Part shown: in pieces, positions 61,484-64,000 of the stretch
Layout of the letters: every line of letters begins with the position of its first letter
Numbering within the stretch: the stretch's first letter is position 1
NCBI RefSeq assembly: GCF_040361435.1
Contig: NZ_APNL01000014.1
Location: forward strand, 1-64,000
Direction: 5' to 3'
From: Salinisphaera sp002433465
GTDB lineage: Bacteria > Pseudomonadota > Gammaproteobacteria > Nevskiales > Salinisphaeraceae
DNA length: 64,000 nt
Program-made: the position numbers and the translations under genes
The notes under the pieces: generated by a model
What the model was told of the DNA's origin: nothing
Databases searched by the model: none
Seen by the model: the letters and a program-made list of their open reading frames with translations, nothing else

Positions 61484-62040
61484 GGTTAACTCCCTATTAC
61501 CGATAAACGAATCGAGTGTTCGGGTGTGAACGATCGCTGGTGCGCGATCATTTCATGTCACATGAATTTATCTAAGCAAGTTGCGCGCCAAGGGCGACGG
61601 GTACGACACGTCTGCTTGCAGGCGCGGGCTCTTGTGTATCGATACTGCGTTAGCGATATGACGGTTTTTAGACGCGTGGCCTGTGGGCGGAGACGAAGCC
61701 GCTCTTCGCCCACGCCTGTGCGAGCGTCCGCGCGCCCCGGCCACGGGCGGTAAAGCCATTGGGGGATAAGACGCACAGCTGCCGGCGTCGACTTCTAGAC
61801 GACGTTTAAAACAGTTGGCACGGCCAGCCGTTTTGGTGCCGGATTAATGGTCAACACCGGCGGCGGCTATCGGGGCGGATGCAGGCCTGGTAAGAGAACG
61901 CGCAAGCGCGCTTGTTATCCGTGTTGGCGAGCGCCGGGCGGCATAGGGGCTCGTTGGACGCGAAAACCGTTTCGTTACGAGCGCCCGGGCGCGGGCCAAG
62001 CCAACGCCTGCGCTCGCATCTGCATCGCTACGGTGAACGA
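61484..62040. other. Intergenic region with operator-like palindrome
   Basis: It contains the promoter region of the condensation-domain gene and the palindrome at 61552-61566. No supported gene was seen in the rest. Confidence 0.5.
61552..61566. promoter_or_regulatory. Perfect 15-bp palindrome, candidate operator
   Basis: TTCATGT-C-ACATGAA, AT-rich in a GC-rich surround, 69 bp upstream of the condensation-domain gene start. The symmetry and length fit a TetR- or MarR-type operator, but no regulator gene is adjacent. Confidence 0.5.
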
Positions 62041-64000
62041 TTACACGCCATAGGCAGGCGCGGCCGGATCATGCGATGCGTCGGCCCATTGCTCGCTCGG
62101 GCGGCGTTCGCTGCGTGCCTGAAACTGTGATGCCGCCTGGGCATTGTGCGAGCTGAGCTTGAACGCGCCGATGATGCGCGCCAGTCGCGTGGCCTCCTGG
62201 CTGAGCGAATCGGAGGCGGCCGCCGACTCTTCCACGAGCGCGGCGTTTTGCTGGGTCATTTCGTCGAGCTGGGAGACGGCCTGGTTGACCTCGAGAATGG
62301 CCGTGTTCTGCTCCTGTGCCGCGGTGGTGATTTCAGTGATTAGCCCGTTCACGCGATTGACCTGTTCGACGATGGATTTGATCCGCTCGCCCGTGCGCTC
62401 AACCAGGGCTTCGCCGTTGGCGGTTTTCTCCACCGAGGTATTGATGAGTGTCTTGATCTCGCCCGCGGCCTGCGTGCTGCGGTTGGCGAGGTTACGTACT
62501 TCCTGGGCCACCACGGCGAAGCCGCGGCCCTGTTCGCCGGCGCGGGCGGCCTCTACCGAGGCGTTGAGAGCGAGCAGGTTGGTCTGGAAGGCGATGGAAT
62601 CGATCACGGCGATGATCTTTTCGATTTCGCGGGCAGAGCCGCTGATGTCGCGCATGGTATCGACTACCGCGGCCATGGATTGGCTGCCTTCGTCTGCCGC
62701 CTGAGCCGCCTCGGAAGACAGGCGCGCCGCATGCCGCGAGGATTCGGCCGAGTTGGCCACGGTGCTGGTGAGCTCTTCCATGGCGGCGGCGGACTGCTCC
62801 AGGCTGGCGGCCGTGTTCTCGGTGCGCCGCGACAGGTCCACGCTGCCGGTGGAAATTTCGCCGGAAGCCATTTTCACGTTTTCGCTGCTGTCGCGCACGT
62901 CGATCATCACGTGGTCGATCTTGTCGACAAAGGCGTTGAACTGGGTCGCCACGGTGGCCAGCTCGTTGCGGCCGGCGACCGGCAGACGCTGGGTGAGATC
63001 GCCGTCGCCGCTGGCGATTTCACGCATGCGATCGCCAAGCTGACTCAGCGGACGGGCAATACTGCGGCCTACCATCCAGATCAGGACCAGGCCGAGCAGG
63101 GCAACCAGGCCGCTGACGAGAACCATGCCCAGGGTGTCGGCCGTACGCTGGTCGGCGAGGTCGCCTTGCAGCACATCGAGATCGGCCATGACCGCGGCCA
63201 CCGGCAGCTGCATGACCAGCGTCCAGACGGTATCGGTATTGCCGACCCGAACCGGGCGATAGGATTCGATCATCTCGCCGTTGGTCGAACGGGTGCTGAC
63301 CGCTTCGCCGCTCTGGCGGGCCTGGGCCAGCTTTTCGAGCCCTTCCGCGCTCAATACGCTCGTCGCCGGTTGGCCGAGTCGGGCTGCATCGCCGGTGTAG
63401 GCGACCAGCCGTCCCAGCGGCGCGACCAGCGCCATGCGCCCCGCGCCTTCATAAAGACCCTGGTTCGACTGGCTGAGCAAGGTCTGGATGAAATCCACGG
63501 ATACGTCGGTGCCGGCCACGCCCTTGAACGCGCCATCCACCACGATGGGCACGCTGAAGGTGGCTACCATCACGCGCTTGTCGTCGTAGTCGTAGAACGC
63601 TGGGTCCACCACACAGGTGTCGCCGCCTTCTTTCGGACACAGATAGTATTCGCCGCGTCGGATGCCGGACTCCAGCATCTTGGGGTTTTCCATGCCGGTG
63701 ATGTCGAGGGCCGATACTTCAGCAACGCCTTGGTCGTTCTTGAATGCCCAGGGCCGGAAACGGCCGCTGCCATCATAGCTCTGCGCGTTGTTTTCGGGCA
63801 CGACATAGGCATCGTCGTTGCCGAAGGCGTTCGGCTCCCAGCCGATGAAGGCATCCAGCAGGAAGTCGTTCTTTGCCACGGCCTGTTGGACCAGCGCCGA
63901 CAGCTCCGGGCGGCCGAATTCGAACGCGGCGCTGTTCGCACCCGGCTCGGCCGCCAGTTCGCTTGCCGCGGCCAGGTCGCGGGCGATGCCCAGGGCCTGT
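62041..64000 (-). CDS. Methyl-accepting chemotaxis protein with Cache-type sensor (5' end cut by window)
   Basis: 653 residues are visible; the frame stays open through the window edge at 64000, so the N-terminus is missing. A dCache-like periplasmic sensor (GAFKGVAGTDVSVDFIQTLL, VVTTFSVPIV-like region near 63540) is followed by a second transmembrane span (near 63060-63120), HAMP and a signalling domain with AARAGEQGRGFAVVAQEVRN as the tip. Such receptors often sense amino acids or organic acids. No CheR-binding pentapeptide is present at the C-terminus (PAAPAYGV). Confidence 0.93.
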   Translation of the reverse strand, partial: QALGIARDLAAASELAAEPGANSAAFEFGRPELSALVQQAVAKNDFLLDAFIGWEPNAFGNDDAYVVPENNAQSYDGSGRFRPWAFKNDQGVAEVSALDITGMENPKMLESGIRRGEYYLCPKEGGDTCVVDPAFYDYDDKRVMVATFSVPIVVDGAFKGVAGTDVSVDFIQTLLSQSNQGLYEGAGRMALVAPLGRLVAYTGDAARLGQPATSVLSAEGLEKLAQARQSGEAVSTRSTNGEMIESYRPVRVGNTDTVWTLVMQLPVAAVMADLDVLQGDLADQRTADTLGMVLVSGLVALLGLVLIWMVGRSIARPLSQLGDRMREIASGDGDLTQRLPVAGRNELATVATQFNAFVDKIDHVMIDVRDSSENVKMASGEISTGSVDLSRRTENTAASLEQSAAAMEELTSTVANSAESSRHAARLSSEAAQAADEGSQSMAAVVDTMRDISGSAREIEKIIAVIDSIAFQTNLLALNASVEAARAGEQGRGFAVVAQEVRNLANRSTQAAGEIKTLINTSVEKTANGEALVERTGERIKSIVEQVNRVNGLITEITTAAQEQNTAILEVNQAVSQLDEMTQQNAALVEESAAASDSLSQEATRLARIIGAFKLSSHNAQAASQFQARSERRPSEQWADASHDPAAPAYGV

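Noticed and set aside
1..64000. tRNA, rRNA or riboswitch genes
   Set aside because: No cloverleaf, rRNA-like stretch or known riboswitch core was recognised by eye; a covariance search was not possible.

Overview
The window is GC-rich DNA from a gammaproteobacterium. The order dapF, DUF484, xerC, hslV, hslU, DUF971 is a typical gammaproteobacterial housekeeping block. A genus close to Salinisphaera is a guess that cannot be confirmed from sequence alone. Most genes have strong GC-rich codon bias. Two stretches depart from it: an AT-rich segment near 23.3-25.0 kb and the 52.6-56.2 kb segment.

Layout. 0-3 kb: a zinc-type ArsR/SmtB regulator with a histidine-rich metal-binding protein and a long operator palindrome, then a membrane sulfatase-like protein. 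3.1-13 kb: a valine catabolic locus, with an AraC regulator divergent from a GntP permease, mmsA, an acyl-CoA dehydrogenase, an enoyl-CoA hydratase, a 3-hydroxyisobutyryl-CoA hydrolase, mmsB and an acyl-CoA ligase. 13-15 kb: zinc homeostasis (zur, a MerC-like protein, a PCuAC metallochaperone and a Zur-box-like site in the divergent promoter). 15-20.8 kb: dapF, DUF484, xerC, hslVU with a heat-shock-type promoter, DUF971, and a toxin-antitoxin pair. 20.8-28.5 kb: an accessory segment with two paralogous GatC-like/amidase pairs enclosing an AT-rich OLD-type ATPase/TOPRIM gene and an unknown membrane protein; the first amidase carries a late nonsense codon. 28.6-46 kb: an acyl-ACP-reductase-like dehydrogenase, a frameshifted PAS-PAS chemoreceptor, a Baeyer-Villiger-type monooxygenase, a bestrophin-like channel, a diguanylate cyclase, a nitrate-sensing-domain chemoreceptor, a thiolase, a class A beta-lactamase and a WG-repeat lipoprotein. 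46-51.6 kb: a ureide (allantoin) operon interrupted by a MITE-like inverted-repeat element. 52.6-56.2 kb: four gene cassettes, each followed by an integron attC site. 56.3-64 kb: an NAD-dependent epimerase-like protein, an alpha/beta hydrolase lipoprotein, an IgaA-like membrane protein, a stand-alone condensation-domain protein and a chemoreceptor cut by the window edge.

The main discovery is the cassette array at 52.6-56.2 kb. Four CDS (double zinc ribbon, DUF3800, Ltp-family exported protein, DUF6119/TIGR04141-type protein) all run on the plus strand. Each is followed by a 75 or 103 bp site with conserved stem arms and RYYYAAC / GTTRRRY-type ends. No integron integrase is visible, so it is an attC cluster lacking an integrase. 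At least one cassette (Ltp) belongs to a superinfection-exclusion family. Together with the AT-rich OLD-type gene at 23.3 kb, it makes this window a plausible place for phage-defence functions.
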